In this document: piece by piece, positions 1 through 7,744 of the stretch
How the letters are laid out: every line of letters starts with the position of its first letter
Position numbering within the stretch: position 1 is the stretch's first letter
Assembly (NCBI GenBank): GCA_016207165.1
Contig: JACQQD010000001.1
Coordinates: forward strand, 116,643-180,642
Length of the DNA stretch: 64,000 nt
From: Microcaldota archaeon
GTDB taxonomy: Archaea > Micrarchaeota > Micrarchaeia > Norongarragalinales > Norongarragalinaceae
Reading direction: 5' to 3'
Notes under the pieces: model-generated
Database searches by the model: none
What the model was told of the DNA's origin: nothing
The model's input: the letters and a program-made list of their open reading frames with translations, nothing else
Position numbers and translations under genes: made by a program

Positions 1-665
1 TAGTCTTGCATGAGTTTTTGTGCGGCGTCTTTGGGCACGCCGTCGCGGCGCGCGGCAATGCTTAACCCCATGGCGCCGTAGAATCGCTTGCCTTCCGGCG
101 AACCGGTTAGAATGGATTGGATGCAGCCGAGGTCCAAAAACTTTTTGCCGTAGCTTTTCTTTTTGGGTTGGTCGTCCAATGCGCTGGCTTTGCGTTGGAT
201 GGCGTCCGGCACGTCTTGGGCGGCGGAGTCGGTGAATTTTTCGGCGATGGCTTTGCTCAAAAGGGCGTTGAGTTCCTGGTTGTTGATGGCCACCCGCCCG
301 TCGCGCGCGGTTTGGTGCACGAGGTTCTCGCCGAACCTCAGGTAGTCGGAAAGCGTCAGCGAATAGCGTTCGCCTTCCGCGTGCAGGCTTTCCAGGAAGG
401 CGCGTCCGACGGAGAGCTGTTCGTTCTTGCGGTTGATGCGTTGGACGTACTCTTCGGCTTTTTTCTTGGCGTACTTTTTTTTGACGTAGTCGCTCAAGCA
501 ACTCAAGAGTGCCTTGGAGAGGGCGTACAATTTGACGTGGCGGCCGGTGTTCTCGTAGGTGGATTCCGTGACGGGTTGTTTGAGGAACAAAATCGCGGCG
601 TCGATGTCCGCGTCGTTCAGGCCGGGCTCCAGTTGCGCTTTGGCGTCGGGAAGAAACGGGTACAT
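1..665 (-). CDS. priL: DNA primase large subunit, PriL (3' part off the left edge)
   Basis: The minus strand is open from an ATG at 665 to the window edge, giving the first 221 or so residues. PriL partners the catalytic small subunit PriS in archaeal/eukaryotic primase and carries a 4Fe-4S cluster in its C-terminal half. The visible part is largely helical and charged, and near the edge it has a segment beginning LGCIQSILTGSPEGKR. This fits the conserved region around the first cluster cysteine, which in the family is followed by a short run and a Gly-rich RxxY/F motif. The rest of the cluster ligands lie outside the window. It is divergent from nrdR, with about 100 bp between them. Reading the antisense strand here gives only low-complexity frames. 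The call rests on this motif and the overall architecture. Confidence 0.6.
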   Translation of the reverse strand, partial: MYPFLPDAKAQLEPGLNDADIDAAILFLKQPVTESTYENTGRHVKLYALSKALLSCLSDYVKKKYAKKKAEEYVQRINRKNEQLSVGRAFLESLHAEGERYSLTLSDYLRFGENLVHQTARDGRVAINNQELNALLSKAIAEKFTDSAAQDVPDAIQRKASALDDQPKKKSYGKKFLDLGCIQSILTGSPEGKRFYGAMGLSIAARRDGVPKDAAQKLMQD

Positions 666-767
666 GATGCATGGGCCCTGTGGCGGCCAAACTATAAATG
701 GTCTTGCGGCGCCGCGGCTTGAATCAAAGCCCGGTGTTTAAATCCGGTTTTTCCTACAATCCATGGT

Positions 768-1220
768 ATGAAGTGCCCGTACTGCGACCACGAGCAGACC
801 AAGGTGTTGGATTCGCGGGACGCCGAGGACGTGGAAGTCACGCGCCGGCGGCGCGAGTGCGAGAAATGCCAGAAGCGGTTCACCACGTACGAACGCGTGG
901 AACTCTTGGACTTGCACGTCATCAAGAAAGATGGGCGGAAGGAAAAGTTTTCCCACGACAAACTCCTCCACGGCTTGCAAAAAGCGTGCGTCAAGCTGCC
1001 GGTTACGCACGAGCAACTCGCGGATTTGGTGGACAAAGTCGAGCGGGACTTGCGGCGGAGGGCCTCCAGCGAAATTCCTTCGGCCAAAGTCGGCGAGTTG
1101 GTGCTCAAGCGGCTGAAGAAACTCAACGAAATCGCGTACATCCGTTTTGCTTCGGTGTACCGGAACTTTTCCGACTTGGATTCGTTCGTCGCGGAAGTCA
1201 AGAAACTGCAGAGCGAGTAG
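768..1220 (+). CDS. nrdR: NrdR, transcriptional repressor of ribonucleotide reductase genes
   Basis: 150 aa, the usual NrdR length. It starts MKCPYCDHEQTKVLDSR, and a second CxxC (ECEKCQKRF) about 25 residues on completes the N-terminal zinc ribbon. An ATP-cone domain follows (about residues 48-138: VIKKDGRKEKFSHDKLLHGL onward). In bacteria NrdR senses dATP/ATP through the cone and represses nrd operons by binding paired 16-bp palindromes. nrdA and nrdB lie 3.5 kb downstream on the same strand, so they are the obvious targets. A TATA-like GTTTAAAT about 30 bp before the start fits archaeal transcription. The gene for a PEP-utilising-domain protein begins 2 bp after its stop. NrdR is mainly a bacterial family, so transfer into this archaeal lineage is likely. 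Confidence 0.93.
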   Translation: MKCPYCDHEQTKVLDSRDAEDVEVTRRRRECEKCQKRFTTYERVELLDLHVIKKDGRKEKFSHDKLLHGLQKACVKLPVTHEQLADLVDKVERDLRRRASSEIPSAKVGELVLKRLKKLNEIAYIRFASVYRNFSDLDSFVAEVKKLQSE

Positions 1221-1222
1221 GC

Positions 1223-2584
1223 ATGCAACGATTTGGCCAAGTGTACCGGCAGGCTGGCAACATGCTTTTGTTTACGTGCAGTCCTTGGATTGTGGCGTTT
1301 GGACGGCCTACTTTCGAGGTGTACGGCAAGGCGGTTTCGCCGTTCGCATATTACTACCAGGGAACGCGGTTCGTCAACGTGTACGAGAAAAGCCGTTTGG
1401 ACGAGGTGGCGTACGCCGCTTTAGAAAAGCTGGGTACGCCCCAACGGTTTGAATCGGTGTACCGCAAATGGTTGGAAATCGCCCGTCGCCTGGATGAACA
1501 GTCCTGGTCGATTTACCAAGGCAACTTGGCTTCTTTTGAGTCCATGTGGCGGGAACTTGTTTCATACTGGGGTCATTCCGTTTTCATCGACTGTTTTGAC
1601 GCGGGCGTGGACTTTTTGGAAATGAGCCGCATTGCGTCGGAGCATGATTTGTCGCGGGAAGACATCCAATTGTTGACGACGCCCACGGAGTTGTCGTACT
1701 TGCAGGATTATGAACGCGAACTTTCCAACGCCGCGATTTCCGGGAACTTTTCCGAGTTTTTGCGGACATTTTACTGGTATCCGACCAACTACGTGGATTT
1801 CGGCTGCATTTCGGAAGAAAAAGCCAATGCCCTGGCCTCCGCGGCAAAACGGGAAGCTCAAAAAACGCTGAGGCTTCTTTCCGCCCAAGTCGTTTCGCTT
1901 GAAGACCGGCAGAGCGCCTTGTTGGACGACAAAGGCCTTTCGGAGAACCCGTTGTGGCTGTACCAAAAGTTGGTGGCGTGGCGGGACTTGCGCAAGCGCC
2001 TGAATTTTACGGCTTTGTTTGGCTTTGACGTTCTATGTCGGCAATGGCTGAAGGAACAGGGCATCGATCCGGAGCTTTTCGGAGCGGTTTGGCCTTTTGA
2101 GGTCTTGGAAGGCCGCGTCTTGGAGAAGACGCTCAAGGCGCGTCGGGTTCATGGCGTACTGGTTTGGGCGGATGTGGATTCGTTTGATTTTCTGGTGGGG
2201 CCGGCAGGCGCCAAAAAATTGGCGGAATTGGATGTCGGCCCGAAATCCGAAAAGCTGGAACTAAGAGGCCAGCCGGCGTGTCTGGGTCGCGTGATCGCGT
2301 CGGTGCGGATCGTGAACGACCCGTCGGAAGACTTTCATGCGGGCGAGATCTTGGTGACGGCCATGACGCGCCCTGAATTCGTGCCGTTGATGAAGAAAGC
2401 GGTAGGCATCATCACGGACGAGGGCGGCATCACCTCGCATGCGGCCGTGGTGTCCCGCGAGTTGAACAAGCCATGCATCGTCGGAACGCAGGTTGCCACG
2501 CGCAAGCTCAGAACCGGTGACGTGGTGGAACTGGACGCGTTTCACGGATTGGTCAGGAGCGCGCAACTGATTCGTTCGCCCTGA
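1223..2584 (+). CDS. Stand-alone PEP-utilising (phosphohistidine swivel) domain protein
   Basis: 453 aa. The C-terminal 110 or so residues are a PEP-utilising mobile domain of the PPDK/PEP synthase/enzyme I type. They contain the phosphohistidine-loop motif GGITSHAAVVSRELNKPCIV, where the His of TSHA would be phosphorylated. The N-terminal 330 residues are helical, rich in Trp and Tyr, and not recognised. The ATP-grasp domain and the PEP-binding TIM barrel of real PEP synthase or PPDK are missing, so it cannot carry out the complete reaction alone. It starts 2 bp after nrdR, suggesting co-transcription. An in-frame opening extends upstream through nrdR, but that stretch is in nrdR's alternative frame, so ATG 1223 is chosen. 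Function is unknown; a regulatory or phospho-transfer role is possible. Confidence 0.7.
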   Translation: MQRFGQVYRQAGNMLLFTCSPWIVAFGRPTFEVYGKAVSPFAYYYQGTRFVNVYEKSRLDEVAYAALEKLGTPQRFESVYRKWLEIARRLDEQSWSIYQGNLASFESMWRELVSYWGHSVFIDCFDAGVDFLEMSRIASEHDLSREDIQLLTTPTELSYLQDYERELSNAAISGNFSEFLRTFYWYPTNYVDFGCISEEKANALASAAKREAQKTLRLLSAQVVSLEDRQSALLDDKGLSENPLWLYQKLVAWRDLRKRLNFTALFGFDVLCRQWLKEQGIDPELFGAVWPFEVLEGRVLEKTLKARRVHGVLVWADVDSFDFLVGPAGAKKLAELDVGPKSEKLELRGQPACLGRVIASVRIVNDPSEDFHAGEILVTAMTRPEFVPLMKKAVGIITDEGGITSHAAVVSRELNKPCIVGTQVATRKLRTGDVVELDAFHGLVRSAQLIRSP

Positions 2585-2667
2585 CGCGGTTTCCGCCTCT
2601 TTTTTCCCGGGGTCTGTCTTTTGCCGTTTCCGCGCGTTTTTATTTGCGGGCGCCGTGATGAAGGGTC

Positions 2668-4575
2668 ATGAGCCTGGACGTCAGCCAATTGCCCGTCATT
2701 GCGTTGGGCGTCATTACGTTAGTCGCTCTTCTGGTCGGCGTCTTGTTCACGCGCCTGGGCTTGTCATCGTCGTTGGGCTACATTTTCTCCGGCATTTTTT
2801 TGGGGCCCATGGCCTTGGGCTTCATGGTGCCGGGCGAGCCCATCACGCTTTTGTTTGGCGAGATCGGCGTTTTGATGCTCTTGTTTTACTTGGGCTTGGA
2901 GTTGAGCATCGAGAAATTCAAGAAGAACGGCGTGGTGGCGCTGATTTTGGCGTCCGTGGAAATGGCGACGGCGTTTGTGGCGGGCTTTGCGGTCGCCAAG
3001 TTCTTCGGTTTCGGGGATGTGGAGGCCATCGTGGTCGGTTCGCTTTTGCCGGCCACGTCCACCGTGATCGCGCTGAAATTCATGCTGGAGAAAAAGATTT
3101 TGGACCGCTTCGAATCGCAGATTGCCGTGAGCGCCTTGATCATTGAGGACTTCTTCGCGATTTTGGTCCTGGTTCTTCTGACCAGTTTTTCGGCGGCCAC
3201 GTCGTTTAACTTCCTGGTTTTAAACGGCTTGTTTTTCGTGGTGGCCATGTTCGTCGTGGTGCGGCGCTTCTCCCCGTTGGCGTTATCCTACTTGGCCCAA
3301 ATCGGCCACGAGGACAAGATGGCGTTGTATGCCGTGGGCGTGGGCATCGTGGTGGGCTACTTCGGGCAGCTTTTGGGCCTCTCGCCGGCGTTGGGCGCGT
3401 ATTTTGCCGGGTTTGCGCTGGCGGAGTCCAAGTACGGCGTGCGCATCAAGCGGGAACTGGGCCTGTTTCGCGAATTTTTCATCCTGTTTTTCTTCGTCTC
3501 GTTTGGCGCCACCGTGATCTTTCCGGCGTCCATCACCCTCTACGCGCTTTTGGCGTGCTTGTTGGTCGCCTACTTGGTGGCCAAGATTCTCGCGTACGGC
3601 GTTTTCGGGTCCGCCATTGGGTTGAACACGAAGTCGGCGATCACCACGGGCATGCTCATGCTTTCCATCGGCGAGTTCTCCATCATCATTGCCGCCGCCG
3701 CGGCCCCCCTGGTGTCCAATCCCGCGGACATCACGGCGTTGGCGTTTCTGTTGACGATCACCACTGGCTTTTTGGCGCCGGTGTGCTTTGCGCGCAGCGA
3801 CCGGATCGCGGACGCGTTTCTCCGCGTCTACCCCAAACGCATCCGGAATGCGTTGTCGGTGGTGGGCCAGGAAATGCATGCCGTGGAGGCGTTCTCCAAG
3901 GCGTTTGAAAAGCCGTTCTGGCGATCGGTGCAGAACCTGTTGGCGAATTTTGTTATCGCGTTGGCCGTGGTCTACGTGGCCGCGCTTCTCAATACGTACT
4001 TCATCTTTCCGGCGTTTCCCGATCTTCCTTCTTCCGCCACCCTGGCGGTGTTGGTGTTGCCCTTCATCGTGTGGCCGATTTACCGGTCGCTGCAGGAACT
4101 GAAATTCCTCGTCGAAACCTTGGTGCGGCACCTGGTTCACCCCGTTTTGGTGGAGCGCGCATCGGAGTTGTTTGTCGGAACGTTTTTGGCGCTCTCCAGC
4201 CTCTTCGTAGCCGCGTGGCTGTACTTCCAGAAGACGCCGCCGCTGTTCATCCTGCTTCCCGGCGTCTACTTCGTTCTGGCTTTGGTGTTTCTTTCGCGGG
4301 CCGTGTGGTCGTTTTTCGACCGGTTGGAATCCGTGGCTTCTTTGGCCGGCGGCGCGGACGCGTCCACCCGGCGTTTGGCCAACGCGTTTGACGCGGAAGG
4401 CTTGGCCTTGGACCGGTTGAATGACCTGCGGGTCGTGTCCAAGGACAAGATATCCAGCGCGCTTCGGTCCGGCAAGCCTGGCTTGGCCCGCAAGCGGTTG
4501 TCGGATTTCCAAAAAGACCGGTCCCGGTTGCTCCGACCCGCTTCTTTCCGCCGGAGCCGAAAGCCCCGCCGCTGA
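2668..4575 (+). CDS. Kef/CPA2-family cation:proton antiporter
   Basis: 635 aa integral membrane protein. The first 400 residues form the 12-13-helix CPA2 exchanger domain. Family-typical stretches include LGYIFSGIFLGPMALGF, a TM with LLPATSTVIALKFML (equivalent to the STSTAI motif) and IIEDFFAILVLVLL, where the acidic pair is the ion-binding site. LLGLSPALGAYFAGFALAES is also typical of Kef/NapA-like antiporters. The C-terminal part adds about three further TM segments and a basic cytoplasmic tail, with no TrkA-N (RCK) NAD-binding domain of the KefB/C type. It probably exchanges Na+ or K+ for H+ across the cytoplasmic membrane. The preceding gene ends about 85 bp upstream and no partner gene is visible. 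Confidence 0.85.
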   Translation: MSLDVSQLPVIALGVITLVALLVGVLFTRLGLSSSLGYIFSGIFLGPMALGFMVPGEPITLLFGEIGVLMLLFYLGLELSIEKFKKNGVVALILASVEMATAFVAGFAVAKFFGFGDVEAIVVGSLLPATSTVIALKFMLEKKILDRFESQIAVSALIIEDFFAILVLVLLTSFSAATSFNFLVLNGLFFVVAMFVVVRRFSPLALSYLAQIGHEDKMALYAVGVGIVVGYFGQLLGLSPALGAYFAGFALAESKYGVRIKRELGLFREFFILFFFVSFGATVIFPASITLYALLACLLVAYLVAKILAYGVFGSAIGLNTKSAITTGMLMLSIGEFSIIIAAAAAPLVSNPADITALAFLLTITTGFLAPVCFARSDRIADAFLRVYPKRIRNALSVVGQEMHAVEAFSKAFEKPFWRSVQNLLANFVIALAVVYVAALLNTYFIFPAFPDLPSSATLAVLVLPFIVWPIYRSLQELKFLVETLVRHLVHPVLVERASELFVGTFLALSSLFVAAWLYFQKTPPLFILLPGVYFVLALVFLSRAVWSFFDRLESVASLAGGADASTRRLANAFDAEGLALDRLNDLRVVSKDKISSALRSGKPGLARKRLSDFQKDRSRLLRPASFRRSRKPRR

Positions 4576-4632
4576 CCCCCGCGTTTCCAACCCGCTTCCG
4601 GATGCCTGGCGAGTTCGTCGTTAGACGTAAAA

Positions 4633-4693
4633 ACACTATGGGTGGTGGTTGACTGTTGTTTTTGATACCATATCTGGGCAATACTTATTTATA
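4633..4693 (+). promoter_or_regulatory. Putative nrdA promoter with possible NrdR-box-like elements
   Basis: A TATA-like TTATTTATA lies at 4685-4693, about 90 bp before the preferred nrdA start. Upstream of it are ACACTATGGGTGGTGG (4633-4648) and ACCATATCTGGGCAAT (about 4667-4682). Both loosely resemble the ACACwATATAwwGTGT half-palindromes bound by bacterial NrdR. The match is poor and the spacing is longer than the usual 31 bp, so the NrdR assignment is an inference driven by nrdR being close by. Confidence 0.3.
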
Positions 4694-4781
4694 GGGGTCA
4701 ACCGAAATGAACCGGGGCAGTCCGTTTGGGTAGCGGGTGGCCATGCCCTTTCGGGATCGTTTTCCAGGTGGTGTTTTTTTG

Positions 4782-7637
4782 ATGGAGGCTTCCAAACTTC
4801 TCATTTCCAAGCGCAACGGCGACGTAGTCGCCTTCGATTCGGCGCGCATCGAGAACGCGATTACCAAGGCCGTCATTGCCAGCTCCAGTGACGTGCCCGC
4901 GGCGCAGGTTCAAGAGCTCACGCGCGAGATTGTGGGGGAGGTCCGGGAGCGCTTCGTCGACTTTTTCCCGAACGTGGAAAACATCCAGGACATCGTGGAG
5001 AAGCACCTCGTCAAATCCGGCCTTTACGAGGTCGCCAAGTCGTACATTTTGTACCGGGCCAAGCGCCAGAAAGAGCGTGAGGAAGAACGAAGGAAAAACA
5101 TCGAAAAGACGTTGTTGGGCAAGCTGACCGTCCAGAAGCGGGACGGGCGGCTGGTATTGTTTGATTTCCGCAAGTTCAAGGAGGCCGTGGCGCGTCACGC
5201 GCGGGATCTGGAGGGCGTGGACGTGGACAAGGTCTGCCACGAGGCCATCAAGAACATTTACGATGGCGTGCCCACCCAGGAAATCGAGCGGGCCTTGGTG
5301 TTGGCGTGCATTTCGTTCATCGAGAAGGACCCGGCCTACGATTACCTGTCCGCGCGCGTGTTTTTGCAGAAGCTTTACAAGGAAGTCATTGGCCTGTCGG
5401 TCACCGAAGGCGTGCTGGAGGCCGGTTACCGCGACGCGTTCGTCCGCGGGATCCGGGACGGCGTGTCCCGGGGCCTGTTTGACCCCCGCATGGCGGAATT
5501 TGATTTGAAGAAGATGGCGCAGGGCCTTATCGTCGAGCGCGATGGCCTGTTCAAGTACATGGGCATCCAGACGCTGTACGACCGCTATTTTGCGAAGTGG
5601 GAAAACCAGCGGCGCGAGTTGCCTCAAGCGTTTTGGATGCGCGTGGCCATGGGTTTGGCGTTGGAAGAGGAAAACCGTGAGGAAAAGGCGTTGGGGTTCT
5701 ACGAATTGCTGTCGTCCATGCGCTTCGTCTCGTCCACGCCGACGCTGTTTCACGCCGGTACCCTGCACCCCCAGCTTTCCTCGTGTTACTTGACGACGGT
5801 GGAGGATGATTTGACGCACATTTTCAAGTGCATCGGCGACAACGCCCAACTTTCAAAATGGTCCGGGGGCTTGGGCAACGACTGGACGAACGTCCGCGCC
5901 ACGGGCGCCTGGATCAAGTCCACGGGCGTGGAGAGCCAGGGCGTGGTGCCGTTTCTGAAGATCGCCAACGACGTGACGGTGGCGATCAACCGTTCCGGGA
6001 AACGCCGGGGGGCCACATGCGCGTATTTGGAGACGTGGCACTTGGACATCGAGGACTTCCTGGATTTGCGGAAGAACACCGGAGATGACCGCCGGCGCAC
6101 GCACGACATGAATACGGCGAACTGGATTCCCGATCTTTTCATGCAACGCGTTTTAAGCGATGGGTCCTGGACGCTGTTCACGCCCAACGAGGTGCCGGAA
6201 TTGCATCACGTGTTTGGCGACGCGTTCAAGAAGAAATACGAGGAATGCGAACTGAAAGCGCGCGAGGGAAAAATCCGTAAATTCAAGGTGGTCTCGGCGC
6301 AAAAGCTGTGGCGCCGCATGCTGTCGAGTTTGTTTGAGACGGGTCACCCGTGGGTCACGTTCAAGGATCCCTGCAACATTCGTTCCCCTCAGGACCACGT
6401 GGGCGTCGTGCACTCGTCGAACCTCTGCACGGAAATCACGTTGAACACGTCCTCGGAGGAGACGGCCGTGTGCAACCTGGGTTCCGTCAACTTGGAGCGG
6501 CACGTGATTGACGGGCGACTGGACGAGGACCTTTTAGCGGAGACGGTCCACACGGCGATTCGCATGCTGGACAACGTCATCGACATCAACTTTTATCCCA
6601 CCACCGAGGCCAAAACGTCCAACGTGCGCCACCGGCCCATTGGTTTAGGCATCATGGGCTTTCAGGACGCCTTGTTCAAGTTGGACTTGGCGTTCGAGTC
6701 CAAGGGCGCCTTGGAGTTTTCCGGCCGCAGCATGGAGTTTGTTTCTTTCCATGCGATTTTGGCGTCGTCCCGTCTGGCCCAGGAACGGGGCCCGTATGAG
6801 TCCTACCGGGGTTCCAAGTGGGACCGAGGCCTCATGCCTTTGGACACGTTGGACCTCTTGGAAAAAGAGCGCGGCATGAGGGTGGACGTTTCGCGGCACG
6901 CTTCCATGGATTGGACGCCGGTGCGCGAGCACGTGAAGCGACACGGCATGCGCAACTCCAATACCATGGCCATTGCGCCAACGGCCACGATTTCCAACGT
7001 TTCGGGGTGTTTTCCGTCCATCGAACCGATTTACAAGAACTTGTACGTCAAGGCCAACATTTCCGGCGAGTTCACCGTCGTCAACGCGTACCTGGTGGAG
7101 GACCTCAAGAAACTCGGGCTTTGGGACCAGGAAATGCTGGACCAACTCAAGTACTACGACGGCAGCGTACAAAGCCTTGCGCGCGTGCCGGACCCGCTCA
7201 AGGCCAAGTACAAGGAGGCCTTTGAAGTCGATCCGGAGTTCATGATCAAAATGGCGGCGGAACGCGGCAAGTGGATTGACCAAAGCCAGTCGCTCAACGT
7301 GTTTCTCAAGGGCACGTCCGGAAAGCAGTTGTCCGACGTGTACCTGGCGGCGTGGCGCATGGGTTTGAAGACCACGTATTACTTGCGGACACTGGCCGCC
7401 TCGCAAATCGAGAAGTCGACTCTGGACGCGTCCAAGTTTGGCTTCACCCAGAAGCGCGAGTACGCGGAAGTGCCGGAACAACCAGACGCCAAGGCGTTCA
7501 CTGTCCAAGCCGGGCCGGAGGCAGACCGTGCCGTGGTTCACGCCGTAACGCCGCCTCTGAAGTCCCTGATGCCGGCGTCGGATGCCGCACCCAAGACGTG
7601 TTCGATTCTGGACCCGGATTGCGAGGCCTGCCAGTAA
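4782..7637 (+). CDS. nrdA: Ribonucleoside-diphosphate reductase large subunit (class I)
   Basis: 951 aa. Reduces ribonucleotides to deoxyribonucleotides with the NrdB radical cofactor. Two consecutive ATP-cone domains lie at the N-terminus (about residues 5-95, starting LLISKRNGDVVAFDS, and 120-210, starting LTVQKRDGRLVLFD), implying dATP/ATP activity control. Catalytic elements are visible: redox Cys335 (SSCYLTT), Asn547-Cys549-Glu551 (SNLCTEITL), the second redox Cys564 (AVCNLG), the radical-transfer Tyr pair 866-867 (TTYYLRT) and a C-terminal thioredoxin-accessible tail CSILDPDCEACQ. Start choice: ATG 4782 has a GGTGG element 8 nt upstream and begins right before the first cone. An in-frame ATG at 4737 would add 15 unconserved residues. 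nrdB follows, separated by a duplicated nrdB start region. Confidence 0.96.
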   Translation: MEASKLLISKRNGDVVAFDSARIENAITKAVIASSSDVPAAQVQELTREIVGEVRERFVDFFPNVENIQDIVEKHLVKSGLYEVAKSYILYRAKRQKEREEERRKNIEKTLLGKLTVQKRDGRLVLFDFRKFKEAVARHARDLEGVDVDKVCHEAIKNIYDGVPTQEIERALVLACISFIEKDPAYDYLSARVFLQKLYKEVIGLSVTEGVLEAGYRDAFVRGIRDGVSRGLFDPRMAEFDLKKMAQGLIVERDGLFKYMGIQTLYDRYFAKWENQRRELPQAFWMRVAMGLALEEENREEKALGFYELLSSMRFVSSTPTLFHAGTLHPQLSSCYLTTVEDDLTHIFKCIGDNAQLSKWSGGLGNDWTNVRATGAWIKSTGVESQGVVPFLKIANDVTVAINRSGKRRGATCAYLETWHLDIEDFLDLRKNTGDDRRRTHDMNTANWIPDLFMQRVLSDGSWTLFTPNEVPELHHVFGDAFKKKYEECELKAREGKIRKFKVVSAQKLWRRMLSSLFETGHPWVTFKDPCNIRSPQDHVGVVHSSNLCTEITLNTSSEETAVCNLGSVNLERHVIDGRLDEDLLAETVHTAIRMLDNVIDINFYPTTEAKTSNVRHRPIGLGIMGFQDALFKLDLAFESKGALEFSGRSMEFVSFHAILASSRLAQERGPYESYRGSKWDRGLMPLDTLDLLEKERGMRVDVSRHASMDWTPVREHVKRHGMRNSNTMAIAPTATISNVSGCFPSIEPIYKNLYVKANISGEFTVVNAYLVEDLKKLGLWDQEMLDQLKYYDGSVQSLARVPDPLKAKYKEAFEVDPEFMIKMAAERGKWIDQSQSLNVFLKGTSGKQLSDVYLAAWRMGLKTTYYLRTLAASQIEKSTLDASKFGFTQKREYAEVPEQPDAKAFTVQAGPEADRAVVHAVTPPLKSLMPASDAAPKTCSILDPDCEACQ

Positions 7638-7648
7638 GGTGAATTGTC

Positions 7649-7744
7649 ATGAGCATCATCAACAATCCCAGGACCGCGGGAGGCTCCGCCTCCCCCAGTC
7701 CCATGGTCCCCCTGACCCCTCCGACTCAAGGTGAATTGACATGA
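7649..7744 (+). CDS. 31-aa upstream ORF coupled to nrdB
   Basis: The ORF begins at the duplicated nrdB start (MSIINNPRTAGG...), runs through Pro/Ser-rich sequence and stops with TGA overlapping the nrdB ATG in an ATGA junction. It sits 11 bp after the nrdA stop behind AAGGTGA, so ribosomes leaving nrdA could reload here and re-initiate at nrdB. No homologous family is recognised. It may simply be a by-product of the duplication, or it may act as a leader that keeps nrdB translation coupled to nrdA. Confidence 0.4.
   Translation: MSIINNPRTAGGSASPSPMVPLTPPTQGELT
7678..7694. repeat. GC-rich hairpin, 7-bp stem with 3-nt loop
   Basis: GGGAGGC-tcc-GCCTCCC is a perfect inverted repeat in the nrdA-nrdB junction. 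The same design (7-8 bp stem, triloop) occurs near 63.03 and 63.18 kb, suggesting a dispersed hairpin type in this genome. It is translated as part of the 31-aa ORF. No U-tract follows, so it is not an obvious terminator. Confidence 0.7.

Noticed and set aside
117..722. 201-codon plus-strand frame at the left end
   Set aside because: Composition is shadow-like; the minus strand is open to the edge with a PriL-like sequence.
698..1222. In-frame extension of the PEP-utilising-domain gene through nrdR
   Set aside because: It overlaps the clearly real nrdR in another frame and is low complexity; ATG 1223 directly after the nrdR stop is the natural start.
3283..4590. 435-codon antisense frame over the antiporter
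   Set aside because: Arg/Gly/Gln-rich shadow of a membrane protein gene; no domain or start signal.
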